From an uncultured bacterium (lineage in GTDB: Bacteria > Patescibacteriota > Minisyncoccia > Phycocordibacterales > PALSA-1337), in assembly GCA_903870235.1 (NCBI GenBank), contig CAIQCA010000111.1:1-8572 (forward strand): 8,572 bases of DNA. The letters run 5' to 3'. The notes beneath the pieces were generated by a model that did no database searches, was not told where the DNA came from, and was given only the letters and a program-made list of their open reading frames with translations. This document shows, piece by piece, positions 1 to 5,248 of this stretch (positions within the stretch are counted from its first letter, which is position 1; each line of letters opens with the position of its first letter). Both the position numbers and the translations under genes were made by a program.

Positions 1-141
1 TACATTGCCAAGGAAACCTTGATCTTTCGGCGTGCAGGATTCTCACCTGCATTGCGGTTACTTGTGCCAACATTCTTACTTCGCAGCGCTCCAGTGTGGG
101 TCACCCCTTCACCTTCATCGCAGTGCGAATACTCTCCTACC

Positions 142-162
142 GCTTGTGTACTTCATTGTGGA
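142..162. repeat. IVS terminal inverted repeat, left arm
   Basis: This 21-nt arm is exactly complementary to 758-778. In the rRNA it is the 3' strand of the long stalk closing the insertion, and it probably provides the RNase III substrate. Pairing stops cleanly on both sides: C141 faces C779, and the next inner pair is only a possible wobble on one strand. Confidence 0.9.
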
Positions 163-197
163 GGCGAATGACGCAAACTCCATGTTTTGAAAATGGA

Positions 198-231
198 GGC
201 GAAATTCGCCGGTGACGAGGTTAATTCCTCG
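198..231. repeat. Twin hairpin unit A of the IVS
   Basis: Two adjacent palindromes: GGCGA-AAT-TCGCC (198-210) and CGAGG-TTAATT-CCTCG (216-231). The core GCGAAATTCGC recurs at 603-613, where it is again followed by a CGAG...CTCG palindrome, so this is one of two copies of a paired-hairpin module on either side of the tRNA-like element. Confidence 0.7.
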
Positions 232-266
232 CCGAGGAAAGTTTTTACAAGAAAAACTTACAAAAA

Positions 267-401
267 GGTGTGATGACGGGATTTGAACCCGCGACCGTCC
301 GTCAAGTCATGGTGACCTAACCCTATTGGCCTTGCGGCCCTTTAGAAGTTCGTCGTTCACGTCCTGACAGCCACTCTACCGGGCTGAGCTACATCGACAC
401 C
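267..401 (-). tRNA. tRNA-like element inside the 23S IVS, anticodon arm replaced by a structured insert
   Basis: Read on the minus strand, this has clear tRNA parts: T8-A9, a D arm (GCTC 389-386, GAGT 376-373, loop with GG), and a T arm with stem GCGGG/CCCGT around the loop TTCAAAT (287-281). The ends pair as GGTGT-C-GATG (401-392) with CATCACACC (275-267), giving 9 bp with one bulged C, longer than the usual 7. In place of a 17-nt anticodon arm there are about 75 nt. These contain an 8-bp stem (370-363 with 306-299, including wobbles) and a GGCC-GCAA-GGCC tetraloop hairpin (339-328). I could not place a seven-base anticodon loop with U33, so no amino acid identity is given; the arms most resemble Asp or Pro tRNAs. 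No CCA is encoded, and five T follow. It could be a decayed tRNA, an intron-bearing tRNA or a tRNA mimic used for processing. Confidence 0.55.
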
Positions 402-600
402 GAATTGGTCGGGAGGAATAGCGAATACTGATATCAACACACAAACTTGGTCTAGAAGTTGCGAACGCAACTTCAAAATAGAATTGCTGTCTCATCCCCC
501 GTTCACACGAAACATTGTTTAATCTTCGCGTGTCCGATTCTATTCTCCGAATGGAGACCAAAGTTGACACATCTCACTCCCTCCCGATCAGAAAGAACTA

Positions 601-630
601 CAGCGAAATTCGCTGACGAGAAATTTCTCG
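601..630. repeat. Twin hairpin unit B of the IVS
   Basis: Two adjacent palindromes: CAGCGA-AAT-TCGCTG (601-615) and the perfect 14-mer CGAGAAATTTCTCG (617-630). Same order and same core as unit A at 198-231. Confidence 0.7.
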
Positions 631-757
631 ATTTTGATTTTTCACTGGAAAAGACGTGGTATGATCTCCACTCTTTCTGCCAAAATGTCCGCGGACTAGT
701 CCCTAGACAATTCGGCCTGACGTGCATTCACACTAATCTTTTCCAGCAAGTTAATTT

Positions 758-778
758 TCCACAATGAAGTACACAAGC
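758..778. repeat. IVS terminal inverted repeat, right arm
   Basis: Perfect partner of 142-162, and the 5' strand of the stalk in the rRNA sense. The next base outward (779 on) already belongs to conserved helix 44/45 flanking rRNA. Confidence 0.9.
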
Positions 779-1459
779 CCTCAGTTTCGGTACAACGTTT
801 GAGCCCCGATTATCTGCGGCGCGAAACTTCTCGATGAGTAAGCTGTTACGCTATTTTTGAATGGTGGCTGCTTCTAAGCCTACATCCTCATTGTCATAGA
901 AATTTCACTACCTTAAGCGCACTTAACGTTGATTTAGGGACCTTAAATAGAGATCTTGGGCTGTTTCCCTTTTGTCCAATGGAGCTTAGCCCCCACAGAC
1001 TAACTGCCAGGTAATGACTTATTGTATTCGGAGTTTGATAGGTGTCGTGAGCTTTCGCCCGTTCGAAACCTTCCAGTGCTCTACCCCAATAAGGTACACC
1101 TGACGCGAACCCAAAAGTTCTTTCGGAGAGAACCAGCTATTACCGAATTCGATTAGCTTATCACTCCTTACCACACGTCATCCGATAGTTTTGCACAGCT
1201 AAACGGTTCGGGCCTCCATCAGCCTTTCGGCTAACTTCACCCTGCGCGTGGCAAGCTCATCCGGCTTCGGGTCTTTAGCATACTACAAACGCCCTATTCA
1301 GACTTGGTTTCCCTGTGACTCCGGACTCTCGTCCTTAGTCAGCAGCATACATAAACTCGTTGGCTCATTCTTCAATAGGCACGCCGTGACGGTCTTGCGA
1401 CCGCTCCGACTCCTTGTAGGCATATGGTTTCAGATCTATTTCACCGCCCTTCCGGGCTG

Positions 1460-1499
<40 letters not shown>

Positions 1500-1709
1500 T
1501 AGAAAAATATTTAGACTTGCCAGTTAGTTCTGGCAGATTCCCCCGAGCTTTTCGTGTCCCGGGGTACTTAAGAATAGAGACAAAGAAGATTTTTTATTTT
1601 CGCATACGGGACTATCACCCACTGGGGTCGATCTTTCCAGATCGTTCTGCTAACAAAAAATTTTGTGACTTCTCTGCTATAAATAGCACGTCTCTACCTT
1701 GCAACCCTC

Positions 1710-1775
1710 AACCAAAATCGCACTGCGCATTCAACTCAGCCGAAGCCTTGTATCTTACGCGGTACGATTTTGGTT
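1710..1775 (-). other. Extended hairpin in 23S domain I
   Basis: An 11-bp perfect stem (1710-1720 with 1765-1775) closes a 44-nt inner region within the part of domain I that is a short variable hairpin in many bacteria. It is treated as a normal but lengthened expansion helix, not an insertion element. Confidence 0.6.
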
Positions 1776-2170
1776 AAGTTTAGTCTTCTCCGCTTTCGCT
1801 CGCCGCTACTTACGGAATGCATGTTTGTTTATTTTCCACTTGGTACTGAAATGTTTTACTTCCCAAGGTACGCTCCTATTACAAAATAATAGGCAATACG
1901 AGTTCGTCGTATTAGGTTTCCCCGTTCAGAAATCTTCGGATCAAAGGTTGCTAGGCACCTCCCCGAAGCATATCGCTGCCACGCCACGTCTTTCATCGCT
2001 TTTTCTAGCCAAGGCATCCACCATACGCCCTTATATTTCCCATTAGGAAATCTAAGAACCGCTTGTTACTTACCTACATTACTTACAATACTTGTCATGT
2101 CATAGCCCCGAAGGCTACAACAAGACCCAACTTAACTTGAATATGAAATTGTCAATCTGCTGTCATTCTG

Positions 2171-2196
2171 AAAAGAAAAACCGCTTCATTAAGCGG
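2171..2196 (-). terminator. Intrinsic terminator between the promoter and 23S
   Basis: On the minus strand, CCGCTT-AATG-AAGCGG is followed directly by TTTTTCTTTT. It lies about 75 nt downstream of the only strong promoter I see and about 120 nt before the 23S 5' end. It would therefore define a short transcript of about 100 nt, unless an antitermination system lets polymerase pass. Confidence 0.75.
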
Positions 2197-2277
2197 CAAC
2201 ATACACACTCCGGTTAGGGGGCATGGCTATGGCCGCAATTGGTTGGTGTTTCTCATAATCATTCCGATGTAGGGGTA

Positions 2278-2305
2278 AGTATACTTGTAGCCATAATATT
2301 GTCAA
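2278..2305 (-). promoter_or_regulatory. Sigma-70 promoter for the 23S leader
   Basis: A perfect -35 TTGACA (2305-2300), a 16-nt spacer and -10 TATACT (2283-2278) predict a start near 2271. It is the best promoter in the window and sits where a stand-alone rRNA promoter is needed. It is followed by a leader of about 220 nt. No convincing boxA antitermination element was found. Confidence 0.8.
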
Positions 2306-2391
2306 GCGTTTTGTAAACTTGGATAACCTGGGGATAAGGGGGCCTTACAGAGTAAGGCGAACACTTACGCAAAGCGCAACGTGGGGGTAAT

Positions 2392-2916
2392 TTACCTCTT
2401 AAAAATCATCTCTAAATCAGGAATAATAGCCCCACTTTTCATCCTCCATTTTTCATCTGAAATCCTTTCGCCAGAATCGACAAAGCCAAGTTTTTTATAA
2501 AAACTAACCGCCTTATCGTTATATACAGCCACAATTACGCTAATATCTTTCTTAGGATCGAAGAATTTGAGGGCTTCATTCCAAAACATAGAACCAATTC
2601 CCTGCCCCCTGTATTCAGAAAGTATATAAACGGACTTTAATTCATTCTTATCTGCATGTTTGATAAGTCTACAAACACCCACAATCATATCACCATCTTT
2701 GGCCACAAAATATTTCTCATTGGCAGATAATTTTCTTACCTGCTCCCTTCTTTTTTCAAGTGTATCCGGCGTCAATGAATCCCTGTAAAAATATTCTATG
2801 TCTTCTCTAGTAACTCCAAATTCTTCGTTTGGATAAGTATCCAACCAGGCCGCACGAAAAACTTTGGTCGCTCCCTCGACATCTTCAGGTTTTGCGTCGG
2901 CAATAATTATGCTCAT
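2392..2916 (-). CDS. GNAT family N-acetyltransferase
   Basis: 174 aa, a complete single GNAT domain, predicted cytosolic, transferring an acetyl group from acetyl-CoA to an amine; the substrate cannot be told. Motif A, which binds the acetyl-CoA pyrophosphate, is visible as SVYILSEYRGQGIG (residues 95-108, R/Q-x-x-G-x-G type). Motif B follows around residues 128-145 with AVYNDKAVSFYKKLGF, where Asn133 and Tyr140 occupy the usual positions. The N-terminal AAWLDTYP (22-29) resembles the first helix of PaiA/RimI-like members. ATG 2916 is chosen because a TGTTATACT element ends only 7 nt before it, suggesting a leaderless mRNA; no Shine-Dalgarno is present. The gene is isolated between its own promoter and the 23S region. 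Assignment to family is firm, the specific role is unknown. Confidence 0.9.
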   Translation of the reverse strand: MSIIIADAKPEDVEGATKVFRAAWLDTYPNEEFGVTREDIEYFYRDSLTPDTLEKRREQVRKLSANEKYFVAKDGDMIVGVCRLIKHADKNELKSVYILSEYRGQGIGSMFWNEALKFFDPKKDISVIVAVYNDKAVSFYKKLGFVDSGERISDEKWRMKSGAIIPDLEMIFKR

Positions 2917-2923
2917 GGACGAA

Positions 2924-2932
2924 AGTATAACA
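2924..2932 (-). promoter_or_regulatory. Extended -10 promoter of the acetyltransferase gene
   Basis: TG-T-TATACT is a TGn extended -10 element. It lies 7 nt before the ATG at 2916, so transcription would start at or very near the start codon. It abuts the terminator hairpin at 2933-2959, leaving no room for a conventional leader. Confidence 0.5.
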
Positions 2933-2959
2933 GAAAAGCCCTCGGAGTGAGGGCTTTTC
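2933..2959 (-). terminator. Terminator after the MscS-like gene
   Basis: An 11-bp perfect stem, GAAAAGCCCTC with GAGGGCTTTTC, with a 5-nt loop. The built-in CTTTTC run gives a U-rich end in either direction. It separates the MscS-like gene from the acetyltransferase gene. Confidence 0.8.
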
Positions 2960-2999
2960 GTGTATTGAAGAATTTATTTTCCTCAATGTTCCAATACTA

Positions 3000-3698
3000 T
3001 TACTCCTTGCTTAGAATGTGAGTAGCTGTCTTCTCAATCATCTTCTGAGCGGCTTCTTTGCCACCGAGACCGAAGGCCAAGCCAAAGGCTAGAGCCAAAC
3101 CGGCGAGAAGAGGAGTGATAACTACTTGGATCAAACCAGGAATGATTACGAGCTTGTCCAAAGCTGTGATGATAGCAAAGATCCAGATGGACCACTTTGC
3201 TACGCGGCCGAGCAATTCTGCTGACCTTGAATGAGCAGCAAGAGCGCTAGCAACAACAACCTTTTGCATGGCTGTAGCAACGATAGCAGCAACCATAAGT
3301 ACAAGCACGGCGACAATAACATTTGGCAAATAGTTGACTACTTCGCCCAAGAACTGGTTTACCTGGTCAAGCTTGAGCATGCTTAGTGATGCCATCAAGA
3401 AGACAACGATAATAAACCACTTGACCAAAGCACCAACGAAAGCACCTGAGTTCAAGTTATAGCCCGCACGCTTAACAACATCTTCCATACCTGCACCCTT
3501 GAGTGCTGTATCCACCTTAAGAGCACGGAATAGGCTCTCGATAAGTTTCTCGATAAGAGCGGCCAAGACCCAGCCAATAGCAAATACTATAAGAGCAATG
3601 ACTAGAACTGGCACGAACTGCGCTACACCTTGCCACACATTGTTGAGTGTGAGGGTAAAGATATCACCCCAATTTGAAATCAACGGAATCGACGTCAT
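3000..3698 (-). CDS. Small MscS-like / conserved TM-helix membrane protein
   Basis: 232 aa, hydrophobic, with about five membrane segments: roughly 24-50, 86-108, 122-150, 166-186 and 188-212. The last has the glycine/alanine pattern GLALAFGLAFGLGGKEAAQKM (199-220), which resembles the pore-lining TM3 of the mechanosensitive channel MscS and the conserved TM-helix repeat of related proteins. The paired LPNVIVAVLVLMVAAIVATA segment is typical of that repeat family. The protein stops about 20 residues after the pore-like helix, so the large cytoplasmic beta/alpha-beta vestibule of true MscS is absent. It probably acts in the inner membrane, perhaps in osmotic response. The ATG at 3698 has no Shine-Dalgarno; a promoter lies 48 nt upstream. 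It follows a regulator gene, with its own terminator at 2933-2959. Confidence 0.8.
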   Translation of the reverse strand: MTSIPLISNWGDIFTLTLNNVWQGVAQFVPVLVIALIVFAIGWVLAALIEKLIESLFRALKVDTALKGAGMEDVVKRAGYNLNSGAFVGALVKWFIIVVFLMASLSMLKLDQVNQFLGEVVNYLPNVIVAVLVLMVAAIVATAMQKVVVASALAAHSRSAELLGRVAKWSIWIFAIITALDKLVIIPGLIQVVITPLLAGLALAFGLAFGLGGKEAAQKMIEKTATHILSKE

Positions 3699-3717
3699 AT
3701 AATTAATGAATGTTTAC

Positions 3718-3730
3718 GTTAATAATTAAC
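3718..3730. promoter_or_regulatory. Perfect palindrome, candidate operator of the MscS-like gene
   Basis: GTTAATAATTAAC is a 13-nt perfect inverted repeat about 10 nt downstream of the predicted transcription start and 19 nt before the ATG of the membrane protein. The upstream gene encodes a winged-helix protein that might bind it; that link is inferred. Confidence 0.4.
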
Positions 3731-3745
3731 ACTAATAATGGACTA

Positions 3746-3754
3746 ATTATACCA
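3746..3754 (-). promoter_or_regulatory. Extended -10 promoter of the MscS-like gene
   Basis: TG-G-TATAAT, a consensus extended -10 overlapping the stop codon of the regulator gene. No good -35 is seen, which is usual for this promoter type. Predicted start near 3740. Confidence 0.6.
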
Positions 3755-4367
3755 CGTTAAGCTTGTCTATAAGAGTCACGTGTGGATAGTCTAAAATATC
3801 GCGTACTAGGCGATCGTGAATACCTAGGCGGTATTCAAAATCTTGGGTATCAAAGGCAGAATACGATATTTCCTTGCCAATCTCAGCTTCTATGGTTTTG
3901 ATGATTGACTCTATCTTGATGAGGTTGAGCTCTTCCCCAACTACCAAAAGGTCTACCCTAGAATCCCAATTTTGAATGAAAACACCAGCCGCTACCAGAT
4001 ACTTGATCCTCCCGGCTGAAGCAAAACACTTTGTGAGTGATTCGTCGGCTTGAATGCTAGCGACAGTCAGAAGAGTTTTAAGTGGATTTAAATATGGAAA
4101 CTTTTCATTCAAAATATAACCAACACCTTTGATCTTTTTTGCGACGATGGTTTTTCCACGTTTGATCTGAACTTCTTTGGAGACCTTTCTTTTGCGAATC
4201 AAGTCGGCTTTGACCAAAGTATTGAGTTCCCTCTTCACTGCTCCAGGTGAGCACTTACTCTTCACAGCAACCTCCTTGGCAAAGAAGGGTACACCTTGAC
4301 TAAATAGGAATAGTCGAATGATTCTAACTTTTGCTTCGCTGCCAAGTAGTGCGGTAAGTGTGTCCAT
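3747..4367 (-). CDS. Winged-helix regulator with a nucleotidyltransferase-like C-terminal domain
   Basis: 206 aa from the preferred ATG at 4367; the frame is open to an ATG at 4472, which would give 241 aa. I prefer the shorter form because the wHTH begins at once (MDTLTALLGSEAKVRIIRLF) and an extended -10 lies at 4414-4422, inside the longer version. The N-terminal part (about 1-75) is an ArsR/MarR-like wHTH: VPFFAKEVAVKSKCSPGAVK is the helix-turn-helix with recognition helix, followed by a basic wing (RKRKVSKEVQIKRGK). The C-terminal half has the layout of a minimal nucleotidyltransferase fold, with GVF...DSRVDLLVVGE giving two aspartates spaced D-x3-D; the usual GS motif is degenerate, so it may be inactive. 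Such fusions are frequent in CPR genomes, with no assigned role that I know. It is divergent from rplJ and directly precedes the MscS-like gene, which it might regulate. Confidence 0.75.
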   Translation of the reverse strand: MDTLTALLGSEAKVRIIRLFLFSQGVPFFAKEVAVKSKCSPGAVKRELNTLVKADLIRKRKVSKEVQIKRGKTIVAKKIKGVGYILNEKFPYLNPLKTLLTVASIQADESLTKCFASAGRIKYLVAAGVFIQNWDSRVDLLVVGEELNLIKIESIIKTIEAEIGKEISYSAFDTQDFEYRLGIHDRLVRDILDYPHVTLIDKLNVV

Positions 4368-4413
4368 GGTGGATTTGTATTGATTAATTAAATTGACGAG
4401 GGTTATGCGGTGC

Positions 4414-4422
4414 ATTTTAGCA
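4414..4422 (-). promoter_or_regulatory. Extended -10 promoter of the winged-helix regulator
   Basis: TG-C-TAAAAT, with a predicted start near 4407, about 40 nt before the ATG at 4367. Its position supports the shorter reading of the regulator. Confidence 0.4.
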
Positions 4423-4466
4423 GAAAATGAGAATAAAAGAAGGCTACCAGCGCAATTTGCTATAAC

Positions 4467-4495
4467 TTGCACTCATTGGTTTTTTATGTAATTAT
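4467..4495 (+). promoter_or_regulatory. Promoter of the rplJ-rplL operon
   Basis: -35 TTGCAC (4467-4472), a 17-nt spacer, and -10 AATTAT (4490-4495) preceded by TG. The start near 4502 is just where the structured L10 leader begins. The -10 is weak, so confidence is moderate. Confidence 0.5.
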
Positions 4496-4501
4496 CTTAA
4501 C

Positions 4502-4625
4502 CAAGGCCCAAAGACAGAAGGCACGCCGAAACCAAGCCGTCTTGCGAGATTGTAAATCGCAGACCGACTGGCAATAAGACCTTCCGAGGTATACACCGAA
4601 TCTCTGGCCTTTTATAAAGGTCGAA
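4502..4625 (+). promoter_or_regulatory. Ribosomal protein L10 leader (autoregulatory mRNA element)
   Basis: The 187-nt untranslated region before rplJ holds the known L10-leader signature. AAAGACAGAAGG (4510-4521) is matched by CCTTCCGAGG (4580-4589), with a branch hairpin between them (4539-4547 with 4557-4564, GTC-TTGCGA/TCGCA-GAC). In other bacteria the L10(L12) complex binds this kink-turn RNA and represses the operon when in excess. Just downstream, AAGGTC (4617-4622) can pair either with GGCCTT (4606-4611) or with GACCTT (4578-4583), the latter overlapping the L10-binding core, which would allow two exclusive folds. No U-tract follows, so control by translation is more likely than by termination. 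Family recognised by eye; a covariance search was not possible. Confidence 0.75.
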
Positions 4626-4677
4626 AAACTAAAAACATCAGATTGGGATCGGGATTTATTCTCGTATCTTATATTTG

Positions 4678-4692
4678 AAATTACAAAAATGG
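4678..4692 (+). promoter_or_regulatory. Non-Shine-Dalgarno start context of rplJ
   Basis: AAATTACAAAAATGG runs into the ATG at 4689. There is no purine-rich Shine-Dalgarno in the preceding 20 nt. The same 15-mer with one change lies at the start of rplL (5234-5248). Confidence 0.6.
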
Positions 4693-5177
4693 CACGTACA
4701 AAAGTTCAGAAGAAAGAAATCATAGAGAAAGTCTCAAAGATCATGAGTGACGCCAAGTCGCTGGTCTTTGTGAATTTCCACGGACTCAAGGTTTCAGATG
4801 CTACCACTATGCGCCGCGCCTTGAAAAAGGATGGCGTCGGATACTTTGTGGCTAAAAAGACTTTGACTACCAAGGCTCTTGAAACTCAGAAATATTCTGG
4901 CACAATGCCAGAACTTGTTGGTGAATTTGGTCTTGCTTATAGCAATGACCCAGTGGCACCTGCTCGAGGAGTCTTTGAATTCCAAAAGAAGTTCAAAGAT
5001 CAAGTAGCTATCGTTGGTGGAGTGTTCGAAGGAGCATATATAGATAAGACTGGTATGGTCGCTATCGCTTCCATCCCACCTCTTGCGACATTGCGTGGTA
5101 TGTTCGTCAATGTCATCAATTCTCCTATTCAGGGATTTGTCATGGCACTCGACCAGATCGCAAAAAAGAAGCAGTAA
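4689..5177 (+). CDS. rplJ: 50S ribosomal protein L10 (uL10)
   Basis: 162 aa, close to the family's usual 165-175. It forms the base of the ribosomal stalk on 23S rRNA helices 42-44, and its C-terminal helix carries L7/L12 dimers that recruit translation factors. Visible features: N-terminal MARTKVQKKEIIEKVSKIMSDAKSLVFVNFHGL (1-33), the RNA-binding region with MRRALKKDGVGYFVAKKTL (41-59), the middle alpha/beta part with GEFGLAYSNDPVAPARGVFEF (78-98), and a short C-terminal helix (about 140-162, ending QIAKKKQ) for the L12 dimers. It is first in the stalk operon, 67 nt ahead of rplL, and is preceded by an L10 leader. rplK and rplA, commonly upstream in other bacteria, are absent here. ATG 4689 gives the canonical N-terminus. 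Confidence 0.97.
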   Translation: MARTKVQKKEIIEKVSKIMSDAKSLVFVNFHGLKVSDATTMRRALKKDGVGYFVAKKTLTTKALETQKYSGTMPELVGEFGLAYSNDPVAPARGVFEFQKKFKDQVAIVGGVFEGAYIDKTGMVAIASIPPLATLRGMFVNVINSPIQGFVMALDQIAKKKQ

Positions 5178-5233
5178 TCTAGCGTTTACAATTGTATCCG
5201 CGATGGTTTTACAAAATATTTATTAAAATTACT

Positions 5234-5248
5234 AAATTACAAACATGG
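5234..5248 (+). promoter_or_regulatory. Non-Shine-Dalgarno start context of rplL
   Basis: AAATTACAAACATGG differs in one base from the start region of rplJ (4678-4692) and again has no Shine-Dalgarno. It may be a shared S1-type or A-rich initiation signal. Confidence 0.55.

Larger units (their letters stand above)
142..778 (-). other. Intervening sequence (IVS) inserted in helix 45 of 23S rRNA
   Basis: The normal short helix 45 hairpin (E. coli about 1164-1185) is replaced by a 637-nt insertion. Flanking rRNA reads ACCGAAACTGAGG on the 5' side and GGTAGGAGAG on the 3' side, as in uninterrupted 23S genes. The ends form a perfect 21-bp inverted repeat (142-162 with 758-778), which would fold into a long double-stranded stalk. 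This is the architecture of bacterial IVSs known from helix 25 and helix 45 in other phyla, which are excised by RNase III and leave a fragmented 23S rRNA. The interior has many perfect hairpins (178-198, 198-210, 216-231, 239-259, 455-474, 601-615, 617-630) and a tRNA-like element (267-401). No S23-type IVS protein, LAGLIDADG or GIY-YIG endonuclease was recognised in any frame, and no group I or II intron core was found by eye. Confidence 0.85.
2049..2391. other. Gene-free leader/upstream region of 23S
   Basis: This 343-nt region holds no protein gene. From right to left (minus-strand order) it has a U-less hairpin GCCTTAC-AGA-GTAAGGC (2342-2358) after the acetyltransferase gene, a direct repeat GGATAA at 2321 and 2332, the promoter (2278-2305), a stretch containing GCGGCCATAGC (about 2225-2235) that matches the 5' part of 5S rRNA, the terminator (2171-2196), a small TAGCC/GGCTA hairpin near 2110, and an ATTTCC/GGAAAT hairpin near the 23S 5' end. 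No 16S, 5S or spacer tRNA gene is complete here. Confidence 0.7.

Noticed and set aside
267..401. Ordinary tRNA-Asp with GTC anticodon
   Set aside because: GTC occurs at 368-366, but the 5' anticodon stem would overlap the D stem and no 3' partner stem follows, so a normal anticodon arm cannot be built.
459..767. Open reading frames inside the IVS (also 376-570 and 503-727 on the minus strand)
   Set aside because: None has a recognisable IVS-protein or homing-endonuclease motif. They overlap hairpins and the tRNA-like element, and composition is not protein-like.
142..778. Group I or group II self-splicing intron in 23S
   Set aside because: The position is the helix 45 IVS site and not one I associate with group I introns, the ends form a long terminal stem, and no intron core (P7 region or domain V) was seen. 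A covariance search would settle it.
4368..4472. N-terminal extension of the winged-helix regulator to ATG 4472
   Set aside because: The extra 35 residues do not belong to the domain, overlap the rplJ promoter region and contain a candidate extended -10 for the shorter gene.
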